From assembly GCA_007123625.1 (NCBI GenBank), contig SKKS01000083.1, forward strand, positions 1 through 7,605: a stretch of DNA of 7,605 nt. The letters are read 5' to 3'. A program made the translations under genes and the position numbers. A model generated the notes under the pieces. It saw only the letters and a list, made by a program, of their open reading frames with translations. It did no database searches and had not been told where the DNA came from. This document shows, piece by piece, positions 1 through 6,023 of this stretch. The first letter of the stretch is position 1; every line of letters starts with the position of its first letter. This DNA comes from Paracoccaceae bacterium. GTDB taxonomy: Bacteria; Pseudomonadota; Alphaproteobacteria; Rhodobacterales; Rhodobacteraceae.

Positions 1-182
1 CGACTTTGCGGGGGGCGGACATGGGGCAACTCCGTTCGATAAGGGCGCCCATCGTCTAGTGGCTTTCCCGGAAGGGGGCAAGTAGGGCGCGCGCGGGGTT
101 GCCACCGGCGGGCGCTGCTGCGATCCTTCACGCCCTGCCTTGCCGGTGCGAGGCCCTGCCACTGCCGAACGGAGCGCCCCGC

Positions 183-635
183 ATGTCCCAGACCGCCGAC
201 CCCGCCCGCCCCGTGCCGCCGCGTCCCGTGCTGTTACGCGCCGTGGTCCACCCGTGGCACCACGACCACTTCGGGCACATGAATGTGCGCCATTACGCGC
301 CGTTCTTCGACGATGCGGTGTATCATTTCTGGACGGTGGCGGGGCTGCCCTATGCCACCATGCAAGCCGAGCACGGGGTGCACACGGTTTCGGCCCGGGC
401 GACCACGCAGTTCGTCAAGGAGTTGGTTGCGGGCGATCTGGTCGTCATCGACGGGTCAGTGTCGCGGCTGGGAAAGAAAAGCTGCACACTGGCGCTGCGG
501 ATGCATCATGCCGACACCGGCGTGCTGCACGCAACCTACGAGGTGGTCGAGGTTTTTTTCGACCCGCAGTCCCGCGCCGCGGCAACGATGCCCGAGACCG
601 TCCGCGCCCGCCTGGCCGAGTTGGTGATAGACTGA
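183..635 (+). CDS. Acyl-CoA thioesterase of the 4HBT/YbgC hotdog family
   Basis: This gene encodes a 150-residue cytosolic protein that should hydrolyse an acyl-CoA thioester to free acid and CoA; the substrate cannot be read from the sequence. The N-terminal part carries the hotdog active-site pattern: HPWHHDHFGHMN at residues 23-34, with the candidate catalytic Asp28, the GHMN turn (31-34), Tyr38, and an acidic pair Asp43-Asp44 on the central helix. The length matches single-domain 4HBT enzymes. The ATG at 183 is chosen because GGAG lies at 171-174, eight bases upstream, and because the reading frame upstream of it (open from 99) looks non-coding and would add 28 residues before the hotdog fold. 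It stands alone on this strand and converges with the Hpt gene, 45 bp away. The family is clear; the physiological role (acyl-CoA clean-up, or a pathway-specific thioesterase) is open. Confidence 0.9.
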   Translation: MSQTADPARPVPPRPVLLRAVVHPWHHDHFGHMNVRHYAPFFDDAVYHFWTVAGLPYATMQAEHGVHTVSARATTQFVKELVAGDLVVIDGSVSRLGKKSCTLALRMHHADTGVLHATYEVVEVFFDPQSRAAATMPETVRARLAELVID

Positions 636-680
636 AGGACGGCAGCGCCCTGGCATGGCCCGGAGGCTTCCGCGCGGACG

Positions 681-1034
681 TCAGCTTCGGGCGGTGACCG
701 GCGCGCTTCCGGGAAGGGCGCGCATGAGGTCCGCCCGGCTGGACGCATAAAGCGCCTCGATCTGCGCCACGACATCGCCCAGTTCCGCCGCCCCCTGCCC
801 CGCCCGCGCAATGGTTTCGCCGGTATCGGCCAGCGCAGATAGCGCACCAAGCCCCAGGTTCGACGAAGCCCCCTTCAGAAGGTGCAGTTCATCCGCAAGC
901 GCCACGCTGTCGGGCAGCCCCCGCAAGCAAGCTACCGTGGCGTCCATTTCCTCGACAAAGACGGCAACCACCTCGGCCAATGCGTCATCGCCCACATCCG
1001 CCCGAAGTTCGGCGATTCGGTTCCAGTCGATCAT
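681..1034 (-). CDS. Histidine phosphotransfer (Hpt) domain protein
   Basis: This is a 117-residue stand-alone Hpt protein, the intermediate that carries a phosphoryl group between receiver domains in a multistep phosphorelay. The diagnostic motif is HLLKGASSNLG at residues 51-61: His51 is the predicted phosphorylation site, Lys54 and Gly55 follow in the canonical HxLKG spacing, and Gly61 lets the helices pack. The rest is alpha-helical and acidic, as expected for a four-helix bundle, and no catalytic or membrane domain is attached. The ATG at 1034 is preferred over an in-frame TTG at 1055: GGGG at 1043-1046 lies eight bases upstream and the domain begins at once. The gene is divergent from the receiver-PP2C gene, which makes that receiver the most likely partner (inference from position). 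Upstream are a TATCAT -10-like box and a CtrA-like palindrome. It is too short to be ChpT, which has a two-domain histidine-kinase-like build. Confidence 0.94.
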   Translation of the reverse strand: MIDWNRIAELRADVGDDALAEVVAVFVEEMDATVACLRGLPDSVALADELHLLKGASSNLGLGALSALADTGETIARAGQGAAELGDVVAQIEALYASSRADLMRALPGSAPVTARS

Positions 1035-1066
1035 CCTTGCAGCCCCATGTCCCAAGTCTGGGGCGC

Positions 1067-1072
1067 ATGATA
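1067..1072 (-). promoter_or_regulatory. Candidate -10 box of the Hpt gene
   Basis: Read on the minus strand the bases are TATCAT, five of six matching TATAAT. This would place transcription start near 1061 and give a leader of roughly 26 bases before the ATG at 1034. No good TTGACA-like box lies at the proper distance; the CtrA-like palindrome at 1085-1099 occupies that place instead, which fits an activator-dependent promoter. Judged by eye only. Confidence 0.35.
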
Positions 1073-1084
1073 GGCGCGAACCGC

Positions 1085-1099
1085 TTAACGTGTGGTTAT
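1085..1099. promoter_or_regulatory. CtrA-like palindrome in the divergent Hpt / receiver-phosphatase promoter region
   Basis: The bases are TTAAC-GTGTG-GTTAT, a palindrome with arms TTAAC and GTTAT around a five-base spacer. It matches the CtrA consensus TTAA-N7-TTAA in seven of eight positions, and the palindromic TTAAC-N5-GTTAA form reported for alphaproteobacteria in nine of ten. TTAA is rare in this GC-rich window: I see it only here, near 1135 and near 7089. The site begins 12 bases upstream of the candidate -10 box of the Hpt gene, so it covers the -35 region, where CtrA acts as an activator in Caulobacter. The start of the receiver-phosphatase gene lies about 100 bases to the other side. 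CtrA binding is an inference. Confidence 0.5.
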
Positions 1100-1196
1100 G
1101 CGCGCGCTGGAAGACGCCGCGGCTTCATCCGAAATTAAGGCTTTGGCGACAGAACAGGGGTCCGTTCATAGCACCCCTTGTCTGAGCCCACTTTTC

Positions 1197-2465
1197 ATGC
1201 CCCCCCTCAGTGCCCGCAGTTCTCCTACCCCGCGCGAACCGGCAATCGACAGCGTCCTTGTGGTCGATGACAGCCGTTCGCAACGCATGTTGCTGGGCAT
1301 GCTGTTGCGCAGCTGGGGGTATCGCGTGACCGAGGCCGAGTCGGGCCAGGCCGCGCTCGACCTGTGTCAGACGCGGCATTTCGAACTGATCCTGTCGGAC
1401 TGGATCATGCCGGGCATGAACGGGGGCGAATTCTGCCGCGCACTGCGGGGCATAGCGGGGGAAAGGTACAGCTATTTCATCCTGCTGACATCAAAATCCG
1501 ATGCGAATGCAGTGGCCGAAGGGCTGGATGTCGGCGCGGACGATTTTCTGGCGAAACCGGTCGCCCACGAAGAACTGCGCGCCCGCATCGCCGCCGGCGC
1601 GCGGCTTCTGGACATGCAGCGGCACCTGCGCGACCAGAACCGCAAGCTTTCGGGGGCTCTGACGGAATTGCGCAGCGTTTACAGCGCGCTGGACCGGGAC
1701 CTGATGCAGGCGCGCAAGCTGCAGCAATCGTTGGTGCGCGATCACCGCATCGCGCTGGACGGGGCGCAACTGGCGCTGGTGCTGCGCCCGTCGGGGCATG
1801 TGGGCGGCGACATGGTGGGCTGGTTTCCCATCGCCCGCGACCGGGTGGGGTTCTATGCGCTTGATGTGGCCGGACACGGTGTGACGTCTGCGTTGATGTG
1901 CGCCCGGCTGGCGGCGCTTTTTACCGGTGGCGGCGACGGGCAGAACATTGCCCTTGCCGGTGCGCCCGAGGGGCGGGCGGTCGACCCTGCGGTGGTGGCA
2001 GACCGCATGAACCGGCTGCTGCTGACCGAACTCGAGGCGGAGCATTACTGCACCCTTTGCTACGCCGAAGCCGACCTGACCACCGGTCGCGTCCAGTTCG
2101 TGCAAGCGGGACACCCGCACCCCCTGGTCCAGCGCGCTGGTGGCGGGATTGAATTTCTGGGCACCGGCGGCTTGCCTGTCGGCCTGATCGAAGGGGCGCA
2201 ATTCGAAACCGTTGCGGTCGACCTTGCCCCCGGCGACCGGCTGCTGATCTATTCGGACGGGATTACCGAAAGCCAGGTCGCCGATGGCACCGAGTTGGGC
2301 CCCGAGGGGCTGGGCGCGTTGATGGAACAGTTACAGACGCTGCGCGGCAATGCCCTGCTGGATGCGCTGCTGTGGGAAATGGTGCGCCAGAGCGGAACCG
2401 ACGAATTTGCCGACGATGTGTCCGGGCTGATGTTCGAATACTTTCGCCCTGCCCGCCCGGCGTGA
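1197..2465 (+). CDS. Response regulator fused to a SpoIIE/RsbU-type PP2C serine phosphatase
   Basis: This 422-residue cytosolic protein has a receiver domain (about 18-140), a helical coiled-coil-like linker (about 141-185), and a PPM/PP2C phosphatase of the SpoIIE/RsbU class (about 190-416). The receiver has the acidic pair Asp24-Asp25, phospho-acceptor Asp68 (SDW), Thr98 and Lys120, so it should be phosphorylatable. The phosphatase keeps its metal-binding aspartates: Asp205 (GGD), Asp223 (DVAGHG), Asp354 (SDGITE) and Asp406-Asp407 near the end. Such enzymes dephosphorylate a STAS-domain anti-anti-sigma factor, freeing it to bind an anti-sigma kinase. The architecture matches RbaY of Rhodobacter capsulatus, which I recall as acting with RbaV/RbaW on gene transfer agent production and stationary-phase survival; orthology is not shown here. 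The start is uncertain: the ATG at 1197 has no clear ribosome site, while the frame stays open to a GTG at 1092 and ATG at 1098. Those extra 33-35 codons have poorer third-base GC, so 1197 is preferred. Confidence 0.94.
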   Translation: MPPLSARSSPTPREPAIDSVLVVDDSRSQRMLLGMLLRSWGYRVTEAESGQAALDLCQTRHFELILSDWIMPGMNGGEFCRALRGIAGERYSYFILLTSKSDANAVAEGLDVGADDFLAKPVAHEELRARIAAGARLLDMQRHLRDQNRKLSGALTELRSVYSALDRDLMQARKLQQSLVRDHRIALDGAQLALVLRPSGHVGGDMVGWFPIARDRVGFYALDVAGHGVTSALMCARLAALFTGGGDGQNIALAGAPEGRAVDPAVVADRMNRLLLTELEAEHYCTLCYAEADLTTGRVQFVQAGHPHPLVQRAGGGIEFLGTGGLPVGLIEGAQFETVAVDLAPGDRLLIYSDGITESQVADGTELGPEGLGALMEQLQTLRGNALLDALLWEMVRQSGTDEFADDVSGLMFEYFRPARPA

Positions 2466-2493
2466 ACGTCGGAACGCGCCCGCGGTCAGCGCC

Positions 2494-2512
2494 GGACGTA
2501 AGCGAAACGTCC
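2494..2512 (+). terminator. Candidate hairpin downstream of the receiver-phosphatase gene
   Basis: A perfect 6-bp inverted repeat, GGACGT (2494-2499) and ACGTCC (2507-2512) around a seven-base loop, starts 28 bases after the stop codon. A second small hairpin, GCAGCG-TGC-CGCTGC, lies at 2531-2545. Neither has a T-tract, so termination is only plausible. Both lie between convergent genes. Confidence 0.3.
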
Positions 2513-2641
2513 CCGCCAACCGACCACCCGGCAGCGTGCCGCTGCGATGATCGCGCCGGGCGACGGATCCCGAAAACCCCGGCGCGCAATGGCCCGTGCG
2601 GTGCCTGCCCTCCGGGGCCAGGAGCCCGGTGCCGCCCGACG

Positions 2642-2890
2642 TCACTGGCCAAGCTGCGCCAGCGCCGCCTCGTCCGCGTCCACGGCAAACGGCAGCAGTG
2701 CTGCGTCGCCTGTCCCGGCAAGCGCGGCCTCGATGTCCGCTGCGCCGTCCGGGGTCAGGGTCAGCACCGCTTCGGCGGCGGTAACAAAACCGCCATGGGA
2801 CAGTCGCCAGCCCTCCAGCGTCTGGCCGAGGGCGGCAAGGCCCATGAACGACAAGCCGAGGGCCGCGACAAGTAGCGTAGATTTGCGCAC
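2642..2890 (-). CDS. Small putative exported protein of unknown function
   Basis: This frame predicts an 82-residue protein that I do not recognise. A GTG start at 2890 gives a convincing signal peptide: the basic start MRKS, a hydrophobic run from about residue 5 to 21, and a possible signal peptidase I site after Ala-Leu-Gly (about residues 20-22). The mature part of about 60 residues is acidic and Ala/Leu-rich, with no cysteines and no known motif. Its codons use G or C at most third positions and it ends cleanly in TGA, which favours a real gene. Against it, there is no clear ribosome-binding site before the GTG, and GC-rich DNA yields many open frames. It converges with the receiver-phosphatase gene, with 176 bp between them, and has no neighbour on its own strand. 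A weak bulged stem (CCGGG at 2612-2616 with CCCGG at 2625-2629) lies just beyond the stop. Confidence 0.5.
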   Translation of the reverse strand: MRKSTLLVAALGLSFMGLAALGQTLEGWRLSHGGFVTAAEAVLTLTPDGAADIEAALAGTGDAALLPFAVDADEAALAQLGQ

Positions 2891-3121
2891 CTGCGTGCTC
2901 TGTGCATCGCGGAAAGGGAAATGCTGACACAGAACTGGCGAGGGAAGTAGGCGGACCGAACGAAGGGCAACGCAGCAATCCGCTTTGCTTACCCTCCCAA
3001 ATCGGTCAGGTATCAGTCACCGAGTCACGCTGCGCCCGTGCGTCCCGCTCAACCCGGCAGCGTTTTTCCAATGATCTGCGCCGGAGTTGCCGATACCCAG
3101 ACCACCCGCATTCCTTACTGA
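2891..3121. other. Stretch with no recognisable gene
   Basis: I find no protein-like reading frame, RNA gene or repeat here in either direction. The short open frames on both strands have low-complexity compositions typical of non-coding GC-rich DNA. A plus-strand ATG at 3071 opens a 16-codon frame ending in TGA at 3119-3121, directly before and in frame with the broken gene that follows. The stretch should contain the promoter of the minus-strand gene at 2642-2890, but no convincing -35/-10 pair is visible. Confidence 0.5.
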
Positions 3122-3402
3122 TCGATCTTCGGGCGGCGCAGCGCCCTTCTGGCCCTGTCCGCGCTTGCCCCTTCGCAAGCGCATGACTCTGCCGCCTATC
3201 CCTACGCGGCCTTCGGGGTCTCGGTGCCCACATCGATCCGGATGAATGCCCCGAGGGACTGGCCACAGGTGCAGTGTTCTGCCGCGTGACCACGAACAAC
3301 GACGCGCTGCATGTCTATGTCTTTGACTCCGGAGGCGAGCAGCACTTCGTCGCGGTTCTCAGCTTCTACAAGGACGAATTCGAACTGATACTCGGCCACT
3401 GA
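3122..3402 (+). pseudogene. Frameshifted, 5'-truncated gene for a small secreted cysteine-containing protein
   Basis: Two overlapping plus-strand frames read as one protein. The first, from 3122, gives a signal-peptide core (RRSALLALSALAPSQA) followed by a mature start HDSAAYPYAAFG, through about 3229. The second, from 3229 (CAC) to the TGA at 3400-3402, gives HIDPDECPEGLATGAVFCRV, then a strand-rich stretch containing NNDALHVYVFDSGG and ending in FYKDEFELILGH. Joining them needs one extra base near 3227-3229; a lost C in the run at 3227-3229 would do it, giving the junction FGVSVP-HIDPDE. Without it, the first frame runs on to a TGA at about 3287. Two cysteines in the mature part (in DECPEG and VFCRV) could form a periplasmic disulfide. 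The first frame has no ATG, GTG or TTG between the TGA at 3119 and the hydrophobic core, and no ribosome-binding site is visible, so the 5' end also seems lost. The composition resembles small secreted hypothetical proteins of Rhodobacterales; the function is unknown. A sequencing error could explain the frameshift, but not easily the missing start as well. Confidence 0.6.
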
Positions 3403-3427
3403 TCCCCGCGCGCGCCCGGGGCGCGGC

Positions 3428-3453
3428 GTGCCTGTCATGCTGTCCACAGGCAC
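3428..3453. terminator. Probable bidirectional hairpin between convergent genes
   Basis: A perfect 8-bp inverted repeat, GTGCCTGT (3428-3435) and ACAGGCAC (3446-3453), encloses a ten-base loop. It sits between the end of the broken plus-strand gene (3402) and the stop of the minus-strand antiporter (3491). A second GC-only palindrome, CGCGCC-CGG-GGCGCG, lies at 3411-3425. Neither is followed by a T-run, so factor-assisted or weak termination is more likely than a classical intrinsic terminator. Confidence 0.45.
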
Positions 3454-3490
3454 TGGGGGGTCCCGGGGCGCCATAATCTGCCTGCACGCG

Positions 3491-5995
3491 TCACTCGGGT
3501 CGAAGGACCCCCTTCGGCAATTCGATGCCCCGGGCGGAAGCCGAGGCGCGGACAGCCTCGCGCAGATTCTCGCTCGAAGCCAGCAAACGCTTGAAGCGGT
3601 GTTCGTCCAGCACAAGCAGCGTCGAATGCGTCAGGGCGGTGATCTGCGCCCGCCTACGGTGGCGCGCAAGGACCGCCAGCTGGCCGAACATCTCGCCCCG
3701 GCCGATGCGAGTCCGCTGGCCGGAAATGTCCATCTCGACCGCTCCCGAGGCGATGAAATATATGCTGTGCGCAGGCTCACCCCGGCGGATGATCACATCG
3801 CCGGGCACCACATATATCGCCTTGAGTGCGCGTGCCAGACGCCTTCGCTCGGCGGGGCTCAGCCCGGCGAACAGCTCGAAACGGCCCACCAGTTCGGATT
3901 TCTGCAACGCCAGATCCAGCTGCGGGCGGGTTTCCAGCGCATCGCGCATCTGTCCCAGCCGGTTCAGCAGGGTCGCGTGCAGTTCGGGGCCAATCAGGCC
4001 ATCCTCGCGCAACTGGTCGTATTCGCGCTGCTCCAGCCGGAGCGATGTGCGCCGGATGAACCGGCGCTCAAGCTCCTCGGCGTATCCCGGATACTGCAGC
4101 CGCAGCCCTTCCAGCGCGCTTTCGGTATCGGCAAGGCGCCGATCCAGCAATTCGTGCAGCAGCTCCGCCACCCTGCGGCCATGGATGCGCCGGATCTTGG
4201 TGTCCAGATAACCGTGCAGCTCGCGCAGGATCAGGTTCTGGTTGAGCAGGTTCTCGAACCGGTCCGCCGTGCGCCGTGCCAGCGGCTCGGACAACCGCAA
4301 CCGGTTGTTGAGCCAGACCGCCAGTCGGTACCCCCGCCCCACACCCAGCGATTCGCGCCCCGCACGCCGGTATTCGGTGCGCCCGCCCTGCCGCGTGCGT
4401 TCGATCAAGCGGTCCGCATCGGACAGCATCTGGTCCACAAGCCGCATGGAAATCACCTGCTGGCGAAAATGCTCCAGAATCAGGTCACGCTCGCGTCCGG
4501 CCAGCGCCACCAGCCCCAGCGTGATCCGGTCGCGGTCCTGAATTTCGACCCCCTGCTCGGCCTGAGCGACCGCGGCATCAAGCCGTTCCGCGAAGCGCTT
4601 CGCCTCGGAGCGAACGACATCGCGCGACAGCTCGTTGCGCTGAGTGATCTCGGACACCTCCTCGCGCACGTTCTGAAGCGCGACAGCGATCACCTGCTCG
4701 GACAGCGCCGCGTTGACCGGCGACAGCCGGTCCAGGCCCAGCCACCGGATCATCAAGCGCAGGCTCACCCCCTGCACGATCAGCGTGAACAGCACGAACC
4801 CTGTGGCCAGCGTGCCCACCAGCCGCTTGACCTCGGTCGGGACGGCTGGGTTTTCGGTGACAGCCAGCGCCAGCGCCAGCGTGACCGCTCCCCGCAACCC
4901 ACCCCACAGGATCGCCACCCGGTACGGGCGCTCGACCCGCGGCGACAGGCGCAGCAACGCCAGCAGCGGCAGCACCCCGAACAGCACAATCACGCGCGCA
5001 ACAAGCGCCGCGCCGATCAGCACCGCCAGAAGCAGGAAGTCCGCGGGCCGCGACACCCCCAGCAGTTGCGGAATCAGCAGTGCCGCCAGGATGAAGATCA
5101 ACGCCCCCGCCCAATGCGCCAGCAAGTCCCAGACCTCGCGCAGATAGCCCCAGGACGTGGGCAGGATGCGCGACGGCCCCAACAGGTTCAGCCCCATGCC
5201 CGCCGCCACCACCGCGATCACACCGGACGCGCCCAACAACTGCTCGGCGACAACATAGGCCACATAAGGCAGCGCGACCGACAGCGACACCTGTGCGAGC
5301 GGATGGTTCGGCACCACGGTCATCAGCCACACGAACATCCGCGCCAGCAGCCAGCCCAGAAGCGCCCCGCCCAGAAACAGTACCGGCAATTGCAGCAACG
5401 CCTCGGCCAGCCGGGGCGAGGGGCGCGCGGGAAGGATGATATTCAGGAAGATCGCAAACAGCGCAATCGCGGCTGCATCGTTGAGCAGGCTTTCGCCCTC
5501 GACAATCCGAGACAGCCTGCGCGGCGCCGAGATGTTGCGGAAAATCGTCACCACCGCCGACGGGTCCGTGGTGGAAACGATCGCCCCGATCAGCAGGCAG
5601 GCCACCAGTGACAGCCCCGCCACTGCATACAGCGCATAGCCCACCGTGAAGGTGGCAATCACCACCGCCAGCACCGCCAGCACCAGTATCGGCACCCAGT
5701 CGTCGGCCATCCGCCGCAGGTTCAGCCCCAGCGCGACCTGAAACAGCAGCGTGGGCAGGAACACATAAAGAAAGATGTCGGCCCGGATCGGAAGGTTCCC
5801 GATCACGTTTGCAACCTGGTCCAGCGCCCCGGTCAGTGGCGAAACGATGACATACGCCGCCGCCCCCCCGATGAGCGTGCCAACAAACGCCAGAATTACC
5901 GTGAACGGCAATCGCAACCGCGTCGCAAGCGGCTCGGCCAGGCCGATGATCACAAAAAGCGCGGCCGCGATCGCGGTAAATGTGGCGATGTCCAT
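3491..5995 (-). CDS. CPA1 (NhaP-type) cation/proton antiporter with C-terminal cyclic-nucleotide-binding-like domain
   Basis: This is an 834-residue inner-membrane antiporter that should exchange Na+ or K+ for H+ in pH and ion homeostasis. Residues 1 to about 410 form the transporter, with some twelve hydrophobic segments and three CPA1 landmarks: STTDPSAVV around Thr143-Asp144-Pro145, GESLLND with the ion-site pair Asn172-Asp173, and WGGLRGAV with Arg368. Residues about 415-697 form a long, charged, helical cytosolic linker. Residues about 698-825 look like a Crp/cNMP-type beta-roll, opening with GRFELFAGLS. Its phosphate-binding cassette reads GEMFGQLAVLARHRRRAQ (767-784): the ribose-contacting Glu of classical cAMP/cGMP sites is Gln772, while arginines (780-782) remain for the phosphate. 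Ligand binding is therefore uncertain. The ATG at 5995 begins directly before the first membrane helix, but no good ribosome-binding site precedes it. The gene lies 76 bp behind the lipoprotein gene. The ion specificity cannot be assigned. Confidence 0.94.
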   Translation of the reverse strand: MDIATFTAIAAALFVIIGLAEPLATRLRLPFTVILAFVGTLIGGAAAYVIVSPLTGALDQVANVIGNLPIRADIFLYVFLPTLLFQVALGLNLRRMADDWVPILVLAVLAVVIATFTVGYALYAVAGLSLVACLLIGAIVSTTDPSAVVTIFRNISAPRRLSRIVEGESLLNDAAAIALFAIFLNIILPARPSPRLAEALLQLPVLFLGGALLGWLLARMFVWLMTVVPNHPLAQVSLSVALPYVAYVVAEQLLGASGVIAVVAAGMGLNLLGPSRILPTSWGYLREVWDLLAHWAGALIFILAALLIPQLLGVSRPADFLLLAVLIGAALVARVIVLFGVLPLLALLRLSPRVERPYRVAILWGGLRGAVTLALALAVTENPAVPTEVKRLVGTLATGFVLFTLIVQGVSLRLMIRWLGLDRLSPVNAALSEQVIAVALQNVREEVSEITQRNELSRDVVRSEAKRFAERLDAAVAQAEQGVEIQDRDRITLGLVALAGRERDLILEHFRQQVISMRLVDQMLSDADRLIERTRQGGRTEYRRAGRESLGVGRGYRLAVWLNNRLRLSEPLARRTADRFENLLNQNLILRELHGYLDTKIRRIHGRRVAELLHELLDRRLADTESALEGLRLQYPGYAEELERRFIRRTSLRLEQREYDQLREDGLIGPELHATLLNRLGQMRDALETRPQLDLALQKSELVGRFELFAGLSPAERRRLARALKAIYVVPGDVIIRRGEPAHSIYFIASGAVEMDISGQRTRIGRGEMFGQLAVLARHRRRAQITALTHSTLLVLDEHRFKRLLASSENLREAVRASASARGIELPKGVLRPE

Positions 5996-6023
5996 CGTTC
6001 AAGAATAAGCATCGGACGGCGCA

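Noticed and set aside
41..115. A complete tRNA-Glu gene
   Set aside because: Only the first 19 bases resemble a tRNA; there is no anticodon stem, T-arm or matching 3' acceptor strand.
140..697. A 185-codon plus-strand frame overlapping the thioesterase gene
   Set aside because: Arg-rich shadow frame; the overlapping frame at 183-635 has the hotdog active-site motif and a ribosome-binding site.
1143..1171. A sigma-70 promoter (TTGGCG and TCATAG) for the receiver-phosphatase gene
   Set aside because: The -10 candidate matches the consensus in only two of six bases, too weak to support.
1491..2201. A 236-codon minus-strand open frame opposite the receiver-phosphatase gene
   Set aside because: His/Arg/Gln-rich composition, no recognisable domain, and complete overlap with a gene whose receiver and PP2C motifs are intact.
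2263..2978. Overlapping open frames of 150-215 codons on both strands around 2263-2978
   Set aside because: They have Arg/Pro/Ala-rich, motif-free translations and run through the end of the phosphatase gene. Only the minus-strand frame at 2642-2890, with a signal peptide, looks gene-like.
3497..3510. Hairpin GGGTC-GAAG-GACCC as terminator of the antiporter gene
   Set aside because: It lies inside the last codons of the gene and has no T-tract; the 5-bp stem is easily expected by chance in such GC-rich sequence.
3428..5611. A 727-codon plus-strand open frame opposite the antiporter gene
   Set aside because: Its translation is packed with Gln, His, Arg and Pro and has no domain, which is what the complement of a GC-rich, strongly third-base-biased gene gives. 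The opposite strand codes for a clear CPA1 antiporter with conserved motifs.
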